Source of the DNA: Butyrivibrio sp. | GTDB lineage: Bacteria; Bacillota_A; Clostridia; Lachnospirales; Lachnospiraceae | Direction: 5' to 3' | NCBI RefSeq assembly: GCF_024699075.1 | Contig: NZ_JAILQF010000204.1 | Coordinates: 1 to 6,793 of the forward strand | DNA: 6,793 nt | Shown: one piece after another, positions 1-6,410 of the stretch | How the letters are laid out: each line of letters opens with the position of its first letter | Numbering within the stretch: position 1 is the stretch's first letter | The notes under the pieces: generated by a model | Databases searched by the model: none | What the model was told of the DNA's origin: nothing | The model's input: the letters and a program-made list of their open reading frames with translations, nothing else | Translations under genes and position numbers: made by a program

Positions 1-137
1 ATAAGTATACTTATGATATTTTTAGAAATAACTCGTTTTTTAGAAGGTTTAACAGGCTTTTTACGCTTGTCATATTTAGTAATACTATCATTTTTATATT
101 CTGATGTATTTTCATTTTGAATTCTGTTTATGATCAT
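1..137 (-). CDS. Unidentified protein, N-terminus only (runs off the left edge)
   Basis: About 45 residues are visible, starting MIINRIQNENTSEYKND. They form a polar, Lys/Arg-rich stretch (KRKKPVKPSKKR near residues 25-36) that turns hydrophobic (IISIL) at the window edge. That is the pattern of a basic cytoplasmic tail just before a first membrane segment, so a membrane or exported protein is likely; this is inference from 45 residues. The start is uncertain. ATG at 137 has a GAGGGAG purine run at 139-145 only one base upstream, which is tight. The frame stays open upstream, with ATG at 164 and GTG at 188, but the codons there (CGA, GGG, CGT) are unlike the rest of the window and neither start has a good ribosome binding site. 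An ATA codon at residue 3 would be ideally spaced but is a very rare start. No family is recognised. Confidence 0.5.
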   Translation of the reverse strand, partial: MIINRIQNENTSEYKNDSITKYDKRKKPVKPSKKRVISKNIISIL

Positions 138-261
138 TCTCCCTCGCTGTGCTCTCCTTTGCATACGTACAATCTTTTCATTTCGCACATATAAACCCGC
201 AGGCTGTCTATGGGTATTAGTGAGATTAATGATACCTTCCTGCCATGCTATTCTATTTTAC

Positions 262-305
262 CATATAGGCACTACTCCCCTACCTTGTATTTGACGTGCT
301 ATATG
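262..305. repeat. Inverted repeat in the divergent spacer
   Basis: CATATAGGCAC (262-272) and GTGCTATATG (296-305) are complementary over 10 base pairs with a single G bulge, separated by 23 bases. The right arm lies between the -35 and -10 candidates of the promoter driving the gene at 403, so it could be an operator for a dimeric regulator or form a stem-loop in a transcript of the leftward gene. It has no T-run after either arm, so it does not look like a terminator. The base pairing is seen directly; the role is inference. Confidence 0.4.
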
Positions 306-314
306 TTCTATAAT
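285..314 (+). promoter_or_regulatory. Candidate sigma-A promoter for the small membrane protein gene
   Basis: A perfect -10 hexamer, TATAAT, lies at 309-314. A weak -35 match, TTGTAT, lies at 285-290 with an 18-base spacer. A better -35 word (TTGACG at 291-296) is only 12 bases from the -10, which is too close. Transcription would begin near 321 and give a leader of about 80 bases before the ATG at 403. I see no riboswitch-like fold in that leader. Confidence 0.4.
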
Positions 315-402
315 CAAGACTATGGTTGTGAACTTCCTATCATCCAATGATAATGTGTTCTTTGACCAAAATGATAATAATAAACATCTATGGAGGCATA
401 AT

Positions 403-861
403 ATGTCAAACAGAAGAAGGAGAAAGAAAAATACAGGAGCAAAGCTTGTACAGTTTCTGTTAATGCTTATAATACTTGGTCTTGTAATATTTATATTTAA
501 AACAGCTGTATGGGATTCCATCCTCAAGAAAAAAGCAGTTAACTATACCGTCTCTACTGTAATAGAACAGGTAGCTGCAGGATCAGGTGTATCTGTAACT
601 TCCAAGGAAGTTGAAGAAGTCCTTGATTCCATGGATCCTGAAGATCAGGAGACTCTTAATTCAATAATAGAAGAAAATGTTAACACCGAAGCTGTATCGA
701 CCATAACCAATTATGTTAATAGTGGTGATATGGAAAGCGCAGCTGAATATGTGCAGGAGAATCTCTCAGAAGAAAATGTTGAAGATCTCCAGGAGCTGTA
801 TGATAAGTATCTTGCAGATGAATACGGCGATATCGATATCTCGCAGTATACCGGCCAGTAA
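403..861 (+). CDS. Small single-pass membrane protein with an acidic outer domain, function unknown
   Basis: This encodes 152 residues. The N-terminus is very basic (RRRRKK at residues 4-9) and is followed by one membrane segment at about residues 14-33 (LVQFLLMLIILGLVIFIF). By the positive-inside rule the N-terminus is cytoplasmic and the remaining 115 or so residues face outward. That outer part is acidic and predicted helical, with short DPEDQ and SEENVEDLQ segments at probable helix starts. The start at 403 is chosen because GGAGG at 392-396 sits 6 bases upstream. The same frame extends to an ATG at 322, which lacks a ribosome binding site and would put 27 polar residues ahead of the anchor. 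The gene appears to be monocistronic and converges on the c-di-GMP gene, with 11 bases between stops. No family is recognised; a cell-envelope role is only a guess from topology. That it is a real gene is well supported. Confidence 0.85.
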   Translation: MSNRRRRKKNTGAKLVQFLLMLIILGLVIFIFKTAVWDSILKKKAVNYTVSTVIEQVAAGSGVSVTSKEVEEVLDSMDPEDQETLNSIIEENVNTEAVSTITNYVNSGDMESAAEYVQENLSEENVEDLQELYDKYLADEYGDIDISQYTGQ

Positions 862-872
862 AGATTAAATTA

Positions 873-3554
873 TTATGCGTTCACCATTCCTTTTTTAGTA
901 AGGAGCTTTTCATAATCTGCAAGTGACATTGGACGGTAATAGCAGTTACCCTGTATATACTTACATCCTATTGTCTTAAGATTCTCTACCTGTTCGCGGG
1001 TTTCAGCGCCTTCTGACACTATCGGTATATTACCCTCCCTTCCTACATCCAGCATCATCTTTACAGGATTAAAGGCAGTGCTTGCCATAGGGAGCATACT
1101 AAGATAGCTCTGATTCATCTTGATACCGTCAAGGGTAGTTCCATACAGCATTCTGAAGCTGTCGAATCCGCAGCCGCTATCATCCATATAAACTCTTATA
1201 CCGGCTCTTCTCATGATATCAACCTGCATGCTGATATTCTCAGGATCATCGGCATAAGTCTGTTCTGAGAGTTCGATTATCAGGAGCCTTGATTCTATTG
1301 AATACTCGTTTAAGAGCTTTATAAGCGTCTCAGCAACCTTTATATAATGGAAGTCTACATGAGATATGTTTATAGAACATGGAGGAAGGTCAAAGCCCTT
1401 GTCCTTCATTTCTCTCATCCAGCCAAGCAGCCTTCTCCACATCTTCATATCAAGGGAAAGAATATATCCGCTGTCTTCTAATATCTCAATAAAGCTCTCT
1501 GCCCTTAACAGATTGATGCCTCTTTGCCATCTTATAAGAGATTCTGCTCCTACTATTCTACCTGTTTCAACCTCTACTGCAGGCTGCATATAGCATCTGA
1601 ACTCGTCCTGCATAAGGCCCATCTGTATCTCCTGAACATGAAGCCTTTTATTTTCTGTCTCTGTCCTAAAGTCACTATCTTTATATACATGCACATGCTC
1701 AGAATAGTTGTCCTTAACATTTGAAAGCGCTATAAGGGCTCTGTCATGCATAGCTGCAAAGCTTTCTTTTCTGTCAGTTGTTGTATATATACCTATTGCA
1801 GGAGCAAAGCCCCCGTCCATCCTGTAGTCCCTTAGATTCTTTCTGACATAATCAGCCAGATTCTCATCATTTTGAAAATCAACTGCAAGGCCTATAACGC
1901 AGTAATTATCGCCGCCAAGATATGATGATAATCCGTGCAGCATATATGCAGCCTGAGATACAACTTCTGTAGCCATCTTGATAAGCTGATCTCCTGCTGC
2001 CCGCCCAAATGTATCATTATAAAGCCTCAGATGCCCAAGGTTTATGGCTATCGTGCAGACATTTTCGCCATCTCTTTTATTTGCAAGCCACTCTTCTGCC
2101 TGCTGGGTAAATCTCTTGTTGAGATAGAGCTGCTTCTGAGCAACATAATCTTCTGAGCTGCTTGTAAGATTCTCAGATATAGGCTCTCTTTCTCTCTGAT
2201 CGCTTATATCTCTTAGTGAGCTAATAAGGACAATCTTATTATTGTCACGGCGCATCATAGTGATCTGCTCTTCAACCCAGCACCAGAAGCCGTCCACTGT
2301 ACGTGCACGGTACTTGATTATGGCAGCATCTTCTCTATGCCTTTTTTCAAGATTGGTAATAAGGGAAGACATATTCCAGAAGTCCAGATATTTAAGCTTA
2401 TCACTTGGATGTATCTGATTATCCGCAATTGAATTTAATTTCTGGGAAAAAATACCTGTTTTCTCACGTCCACCTCTGTCCTCATATTTGTGCGGAACGC
2501 AGTATATAACTCTGTAGCCATTCTCCTGGGGATAGACTTCCATAACTTCATCAGGTCTGCTACTGGTCTCTTCTCCCTCTTCAAAAGTCTTATATGATGA
2601 CTTCTTATCTTTGTACATAAGATCATCAGCCTGAGATTTGAGTTCTGCAAAGTTATTGGCATAATTATCCGTAAATACTGCACCAATAGCGACCTGAACT
2701 TCATGTGCCTTGAAGCTTTCGCGGACCATTTCTGTCTTTTGATCAAATTCATATTTTTCTATATCAGACAGAACCACAAGAAATTCATCGCCGCCTATCC
2801 TGTACAAGGAATCCGGAGGGAATACTTCTCTTATGGCATCACAGGCATTTATAAGAAGGCGGTCACCTGCTTCATGACCCTCAGTATCATTGATTTCCTT
2901 CATTCCGTTAAGATCTGCAAAAAGAATTGCAAGGTGAGCCCCAACTCTGAATGTCTCTATATCCCTTGTAAGGGCATTACGATTAGCTGCGCCTGTGAGC
3001 TTATCAGTAAAACCTATGTCCTTGAGCTGCTCAATAGTACCCTGGCTATAATACAGATTTCCAACCAGATAGAAAATGCCCTGGAAAATAGCAGAAATAT
3101 TCTGTATATTCTCCAAGGCAGGATTAACTACAAGCCAAAAGCCAAGGTCATCACCCATATGAGAAAGCTGGCCCATTATAACAGCTTTTGAATCAAGATT
3201 ATTAAGTTTTACATAAAGCTCTTCGTTACTTTCTTTTATGCTGCTGACATCTTCAATTATCGTAACTCTGCCGTCTTCTACAACATCAAGCCAAGGCATC
3301 ATATCAAGCCAGGTAAGCTCCTGATGCTGATCTCTTACGGATTTAACGCCTTCACCACACCACTCATCTGTGCATCTGTATGTATCCTCAGGAGTGCGAA
3401 GAAGTACAAGTACGCGGTCACAGCTAAACATATCTCCGACGTAAGATAACAGCGCCGCAGATGATCCATCTTCAAAATCTTTCCAAACTGATTTATATTG
3501 AATTCCCTTTTTTGCAGTTTTTCCCGGCTTAAACTTAAAGTCAAACAGCGCCAT
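873..3554 (-). CDS. Cyclic-di-GMP signalling protein, GAF-GGDEF-PAS-GGDEF(degenerate)-EAL
   Basis: This 893-residue protein has no membrane segment or signal peptide and should be cytosolic. GAF-like sensor, about residues 25-175, with DEWCGEGV at 63-70, typical of clostridial GAF-GGDEF proteins. First GGDEF, about 180-325: the motif is intact (254-258), with metal-site Asp214 and GHEAGD, so it is probably a working diguanylate cyclase. The inhibitory RxxD site is absent (FPPD at 245-248). PAS-like domain, about 335-455 (DGFWCW at 421-426, SLRDIS at 446-451). Second GGDEF, about 480-630: degenerate, GGDNY at 547-551 and Asn505 in place of the metal Asp. EAL, about 645-885: ESL (671-673), Asn729, Glu761, Asp791-Asp792, Lys812, Glu848 and Gln868 keep the usual catalytic set, but loop 6 reads DDSGCGFDSF rather than DDFGTGYSS. 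Net direction of activity (synthesis or breakdown) cannot be decided. GGAGG at 3566-3570 lies 11 bases before the ATG. Confidence 0.93.
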   Translation of the reverse strand: MALFDFKFKPGKTAKKGIQYKSVWKDFEDGSSAALLSYVGDMFSCDRVLVLLRTPEDTYRCTDEWCGEGVKSVRDQHQELTWLDMMPWLDVVEDGRVTIIEDVSSIKESNEELYVKLNNLDSKAVIMGQLSHMGDDLGFWLVVNPALENIQNISAIFQGIFYLVGNLYYSQGTIEQLKDIGFTDKLTGAANRNALTRDIETFRVGAHLAILFADLNGMKEINDTEGHEAGDRLLINACDAIREVFPPDSLYRIGGDEFLVVLSDIEKYEFDQKTEMVRESFKAHEVQVAIGAVFTDNYANNFAELKSQADDLMYKDKKSSYKTFEEGEETSSRPDEVMEVYPQENGYRVIYCVPHKYEDRGGREKTGIFSQKLNSIADNQIHPSDKLKYLDFWNMSSLITNLEKRHREDAAIIKYRARTVDGFWCWVEEQITMMRRDNNKIVLISSLRDISDQREREPISENLTSSSEDYVAQKQLYLNKRFTQQAEEWLANKRDGENVCTIAINLGHLRLYNDTFGRAAGDQLIKMATEVVSQAAYMLHGLSSYLGGDNYCVIGLAVDFQNDENLADYVRKNLRDYRMDGGFAPAIGIYTTTDRKESFAAMHDRALIALSNVKDNYSEHVHVYKDSDFRTETENKRLHVQEIQMGLMQDEFRCYMQPAVEVETGRIVGAESLIRWQRGINLLRAESFIEILEDSGYILSLDMKMWRRLLGWMREMKDKGFDLPPCSINISHVDFHYIKVAETLIKLLNEYSIESRLLIIELSEQTYADDPENISMQVDIMRRAGIRVYMDDSGCGFDSFRMLYGTTLDGIKMNQSYLSMLPMASTAFNPVKMMLDVGREGNIPIVSEGAETREQVENLKTIGCKYIQGNCYYRPMSLADYEKLLTKKGMVNA

Positions 3555-3605
3555 AAATTAACCGCCCTCCAAAACTATCATGCATAAGCTCACGTATAAT
3601 ATCGG

Positions 3606-3629
3606 AAAAAAAGGAGGAATTCTTCACCT
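3606..3629 (-). terminator. Weak rho-independent terminator candidate after the secreted protein gene
   Basis: Read on the minus strand, GGTGAAGAATTCCTCC can fold into a short imperfect hairpin (five pairs, a T-T mismatch and one bulged C) followed directly by seven T residues. It lies 25-48 bases past the stop at 3654 and upstream of the c-di-GMP gene. The stem is weak, so readthrough into the next gene is likely. The T-run is clear; termination is inferred. Confidence 0.3.
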
Positions 3630-3653
3630 AAAATTTTTTAACCTATTTTATTA

Positions 3654-4358
3654 TCAGTTGTATCTTGGATCATTATCATTGTCGTAGTCATTAAGATGAT
3701 CGATCTTTTCAGCCTGATCTTCAGCGCTTCCGACTCTTCCCTGTTCTACTGCATGAATAATATAGTGGATATAGTATTCAGCCATATCATCGCCAAGCTC
3801 TGCTGCTATATCAGGATATCTGTTTTTAAAATATACAGGATCGAAGTTCTCTGAAGCTCTTCTTCCTTCAGCCATACCGCATACAAGAAAATGCTGGAAC
3901 AAAGCATCTTCATTAAGTCCAAATACTGCCTGAAGATCAGGATTTGCATTGTAATAGTATACATAATCGAACACGTCGCTCATATCTTCAGGAGTAGGAG
4001 CAAGTCCTGCAGCTCTGTGATATACATAGCTGTTGATCCAGCCTGCATTATATAATCTTTCAAGTACAGTTACAGGAACTGTATATCCATGATCATACAT
4101 ATCAAGTACTTCGCCCATGGTCATTACACGGTAGCGGAAGCAAAGTTCAAGCTGCTCATATATGCCGTTATCATCTGTATATGGGTTTGTAAGAGCTGGC
4201 TTTATAAGTGTTTCAAATACATAAGTTGTAGTAAAATCACTGTCATAAGCTGGTCCTGCACTTGCTGTTATTGGTGTCAGCATAAAAGATGCAGTCAAAG
4301 CTCCTGCCATAACAAGTGTTGCAACTTTCAAAGATTTCTTTGCAAAACGATTCTTCAT
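3654..4358 (-). CDS. Secreted protein with two NPD...H...EGR-type repeats
   Basis: This encodes 234 residues with a clear Sec signal peptide: a basic start (MKNRFAKKSLK), a hydrophobic core (VATLVMAGALTASFML) and an A-S-A cleavage site, predicted after residue 34. The mature protein begins GPAYDS. Residues 35-125 are a Tyr-rich domain with no recognised family (YNAGWINSYVYHRAAGL at 103-119). Two 37-residue repeats follow at 130-166 and 172-208, each running from FDxVY through NxxPD and a central His to GR. Such repeats occur in many secreted clostridial proteins, and related NPD...HY...G..EGR units in other bacteria; their function is not established. The tail is Asp/Asn-rich (DYDNDNDPRYN). 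No enzyme motif, cell-wall anchor or LPxTG is seen, so free secretion is likely. Start: GAGAGG at 4368-4373 is 9 bases before the ATG at 4358. In-frame ATGs at 4364 and 4367 are too close to it. The gene lies between the exporter genes and the c-di-GMP gene, all on one strand. Confidence 0.88.
   Translation of the reverse strand: MKNRFAKKSLKVATLVMAGALTASFMLTPITASAGPAYDSDFTTTYVFETLIKPALTNPYTDDNGIYEQLELCFRYRVMTMGEVLDMYDHGYTVPVTVLERLYNAGWINSYVYHRAAGLAPTPEDMSDVFDYVYYYNANPDLQAVFGLNEDALFQHFLVCGMAEGRRASENFDPVYFKNRYPDIAAELGDDMAEYYIHYIIHAVEQGRVGSAEDQAEKIDHLNDYDNDNDPRYN
3735..3845 (-). repeat. Second 37-residue protein repeat of the secreted protein
   Basis: Residues 172-208 run FDPVYFKNRYPDI ... HYIIHAVEQGR. 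The unit aligns without gaps to the first repeat. Twelve of 37 positions are identical, including F1, D2, V4, Y5, N8, P11, D12, A15, G18, H27, G36 and R37. Confidence 0.75.
3861..3971 (-). repeat. First 37-residue protein repeat of the secreted protein
   Basis: Residues 130-166 run FDYVYYYNANPDL ... HFLVCGMAEGR. This copy keeps the consensus G..EGR ending, while the second copy ends in EQGR. A five-residue linker separates the two. Confidence 0.75.
4257..4358 (-). other. Signal peptide coding segment
   Basis: Residues 1-34 of the secreted repeat protein: four Lys and one Arg by residue 11, a hydrophobic core at about 12-28, and TASA before the predicted type I signal peptidase cut. There is no lipobox cysteine, so it is not a lipoprotein. 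Confidence 0.85.
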
Positions 4359-4373
4359 TGTCATCATCCTCTC

Positions 4374-4504
4374 ATAATATTATTTTGATCATATGCTTCT
4401 TGATTATTTATATATTCTTCTTAATAATGTTTTGATAATTACTTTTTTATAACCTTTTGATCGTAGATTTCTAAATAGTATTTTGGTCTCAAGTTCCTTA
4501 TATT
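4374..4504. other. AT-rich spacer with repeated TTTTGAT words
   Basis: This spacer between the exporter permease and the secreted protein gene is very AT-rich. TTTTGAT occurs at 4383-4389, 4430-4436 and 4455-4461, with a variant TTTTGGT at 4481-4487; the last three are 25-26 bases apart. I see no GC-rich hairpin with a T-run, so no confident terminator for the exporter operon. A poor promoter candidate for the secreted protein gene exists on the minus strand: TTATCA, an 18-base gap, then TATATA. Confidence 0.35.
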
Positions 4505-5707
4505 TTACTCTGCTCTTAGTGCGTCGATAGGATTAAGTTCACTTGCACGCTTTGCTGGCATCCATCCGAATATGATCCCGACAGCTGCTGAGAATCCAAC
4601 ACCAAGCGCAATGGCTCCCCATGATATTGCAAATGTAACATTCATGAGATTTGCTCCTACAAATGCTATGATGAGACCTAAAATTATACCTATAAATCCG
4701 CCCATAAGGGACAATATGATCGATTCCATAAGGAACTGTACCTGAATTCTTGCAGGCTCAGCACCAAGTGCCTTACGAAGTCCGATCTCTTTGGTTCTCT
4801 CTGATACAGAAGTAAGCATCATGTTCATAATACCAATTCCGCCTACAAGAAGCGCTATAGAAGCTATACCTCCAAGCATGGAAGTAAGCATTGATTTAAT
4901 GGATCCCATAACTTCCACAAGCGATTCAAGATTGATAACAGAAAAGGCATTATCAGCTTCATTGTATATCCTGTCGAGTTCCTGTCGAAGAGCAGTCTCA
5001 ACTTCGCTTGTTGAGGCATCATCTTCAACATACACATTAAAGTTTGTGATATTGGTAGCAAAAGTCATCCTCATAACATTTCTGTATGGCACCATTACAT
5101 TACCATCAGAATTGCTGGTATCAGAATATGCTGCAGACAGGTTTGTGCTATCACCCTGTATACCAATAATAAGATAATCATATCCGCCAATATGAACCGT
5201 CTGTCCAATAGCTTTTGTATTTTTTAACACCTTACTTACAAAAGTATCATCAACTATACATACCTGAGTATAGCCATCAGCTTCAAATTCTCTGAAGGCT
5301 CTTCCATCTTTGATTATGTCATTATGGTCAAAATAGCTTACATCTACGCCGTCCATTGTGACGTTATCATATATCTCACCATCACTTATTGCTGATACAG
5401 TCTGCGACACAGAAGGGGCTATTCCGTCTACTCCGTCAAGATTTCGAAGGCTGTCTATATCTTTTTCAGTAAGTCCTGTCTTTAGAGCAGTTCCAGGTGA
5501 CATAACTGTTATAGTACCTGCACCAAGTTCTGAAAACTGCCCCATAACATAATCAGTAGCAGTCTGAACTATTGATATAAGTCCTATTACAGATGCAACA
5601 CCTATCATGATTCCAAGCATTGTAAGAAAAGAACGCATCTTGTTACTTTTGATATTCTGAACTGACATCTTGATGCTTTCTTTGATCATTCCAAATATTT
5701 TAAGCAT
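4505..5707 (-). CDS. ABC exporter permease, MacB/FtsX fold
   Basis: This is the 400-residue membrane subunit of a MacB/YknZ-type exporter. A short cytoplasmic amphipathic N-terminus (KESIKMSVQNIKSNKMRS) leads into TM1 at about 26-50. A large extracytoplasmic domain of the MacB periplasmic-core type follows at about 51-265. TM2 is at about 272-298, TM3 at 326-350 and TM4 at 360-384. The loop after TM2, SVSERTKEIGLRKALGA (300-316), is the hallmark coupling helix that contacts the ATPase. The protein ends NPIDALRAE, typical of the family, and its length is normal. Start: AAGGAG at 5717-5722 lies 9 bases before the ATG at 5707. ATGs at 5716 and 5725 are adjacent to or upstream of that site and are rejected. 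The start overlaps the ATPase stop by 8 bases (ATGCTTAA), suggesting coupled translation and a fixed subunit ratio. This type of permease works as a dimer. The substrate (peptide, antibiotic or other) is not readable. Confidence 0.94.
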   Translation of the reverse strand: MLKIFGMIKESIKMSVQNIKSNKMRSFLTMLGIMIGVASVIGLISIVQTATDYVMGQFSELGAGTITVMSPGTALKTGLTEKDIDSLRNLDGVDGIAPSVSQTVSAISDGEIYDNVTMDGVDVSYFDHNDIIKDGRAFREFEADGYTQVCIVDDTFVSKVLKNTKAIGQTVHIGGYDYLIIGIQGDSTNLSAAYSDTSNSDGNVMVPYRNVMRMTFATNITNFNVYVEDDASTSEVETALRQELDRIYNEADNAFSVINLESLVEVMGSIKSMLTSMLGGIASIALLVGGIGIMNMMLTSVSERTKEIGLRKALGAEPARIQVQFLMESIILSLMGGFIGIILGLIIAFVGANLMNVTFAISWGAIALGVGFSAAVGIIFGWMPAKRASELNPIDALRAE

Positions 5708-6410
5708 CTTCAACATCTCCTTCACTTATGATTCCGTCAAGGATCTTAACAATGCGTCTTGCATGACCGGCTATTTTCTTATCATGAGTGATCATGATAA
5801 TAGTTCTTCCCTCCTCATTAAGAGAATGGAACAGGTCCATAACAGCAGCACCTGTTTTCTGATCAAGGGCTCCTGTAGGTTCATCTGCAAGAAGGATCGT
5901 AGGGTTAGTGGATACAGCTCTTGCTATTGCTACTCGCTGCTGCTGACCACCCGAAAGCTGATTGGGAAAGTTATACATTTTATCAGCAAGTCCTACTTTT
6001 TCAAGAACCTCTTCAACTCTTTCCTTACGCCTTTTTTCCGGCATTCCTGCATATATAAGAGGAAGCTCTACATTTTCGAATGCAGTCTGGCGCTGCAAGA
6101 GATAAAATGACTGAAATATAAATCCAATTTCTTTGTTTCTGATATTGGCAAGTGACGTTTCATCCTCATCGGCTATAACACGACCTGAAAGCTCATATTC
6201 ACCGCTTGTTGGTACATCAAGACAGCCTATTATATTCATAAGCGTTGACTTACCTGAACCTGACGGACCAAGTATGGCAAGAAACTGACCTCTTTTGACA
6301 GAAAGATCGACATTCTTGAGAATATGAAGTGTCTCTCCGGCCATTACATAGTCCTTACAGATATTACGCATTATAAGGATCTTGTCACTATCTGTAACTA
6401 TATTACTCAT
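5700..6410 (-). CDS. ABC exporter ATPase, MacB/LolD/YknY type
   Basis: This is the 236-residue ATP-hydrolysing subunit that powers the adjoining permease from the cytoplasmic side. All motifs are intact: Walker A GPSGSGKST (48-56), Q-loop Gln100 in GFIFQSFYLL, signature LSGGQQQR (152-159), Walker B ILLADEPTG (172-180) with Glu177 as catalytic base, D-loop ALD (181-183) and switch His199 in ITHD. The GFIFQ and NVELPLIYAG segments are typical of the LolD/MacB branch. The start at 6410 (MSNIVTDSDKIL) is preceded by AAGGCGG with a 5-base gap and overlaps the upstream stop by 8 bases (ATGAGTAA). The frame stays open upstream to 6521, but that stretch is the 3' end of the adaptor gene in another frame and reads as non-family sequence. 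It is an operon member, second of the three visible genes. Confidence 0.95.
   Translation of the reverse strand: MSNIVTDSDKILIMRNICKDYVMAGETLHILKNVDLSVKRGQFLAILGPSGSGKSTLMNIIGCLDVPTSGEYELSGRVIADEDETSLANIRNKEIGFIFQSFYLLQRQTAFENVELPLIYAGMPEKRRKERVEEVLEKVGLADKMYNFPNQLSGGQQQRVAIARAVSTNPTILLADEPTGALDQKTGAAVMDLFHSLNEEGRTIIMITHDKKIAGHARRIVKILDGIISEGDVEDA

Noticed and set aside
322..402. Longer N-terminus for the small membrane protein from ATG at 322
   Set aside because: No ribosome binding site precedes 322, and it lies about at the predicted transcription start. GGAGG at 392-396 points to ATG 403.
258..527. Minus-strand open frame of 89 codons opposite the small membrane protein
   Set aside because: It lies largely antisense to a gene with a strong ribosome binding site, and its Leu/Phe-rich stretch is the reverse reading of the basic start and membrane segment. 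No ribosome binding site supports it.
829..840. Perfect 12-base palindrome GATATCGATATC
   Set aside because: It is inside the coding region for DIDIS and arises from repeated Asp-Ile codons. No T-run follows and no regulatory context is seen.
2703..3191. Plus-strand open frame of 162 codons
   Set aside because: It is antisense to the GAF and GGDEF coding sequence, whose motifs are unmistakable. The translation is Cys/Ile/Phe-rich and unlike a real protein.
3555..3653. Possible c-di-GMP riboswitch ahead of the c-di-GMP gene
   Set aside because: The spacer is short and AT-rich, and I see none of the conserved GEMM core sequence.
5708..5725. Earlier ATG starts for the permease at 5716 and 5725
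   Set aside because: AAGGAG at 5717-5722 touches or lies downstream of these codons, so only ATG 5707 has workable spacing.
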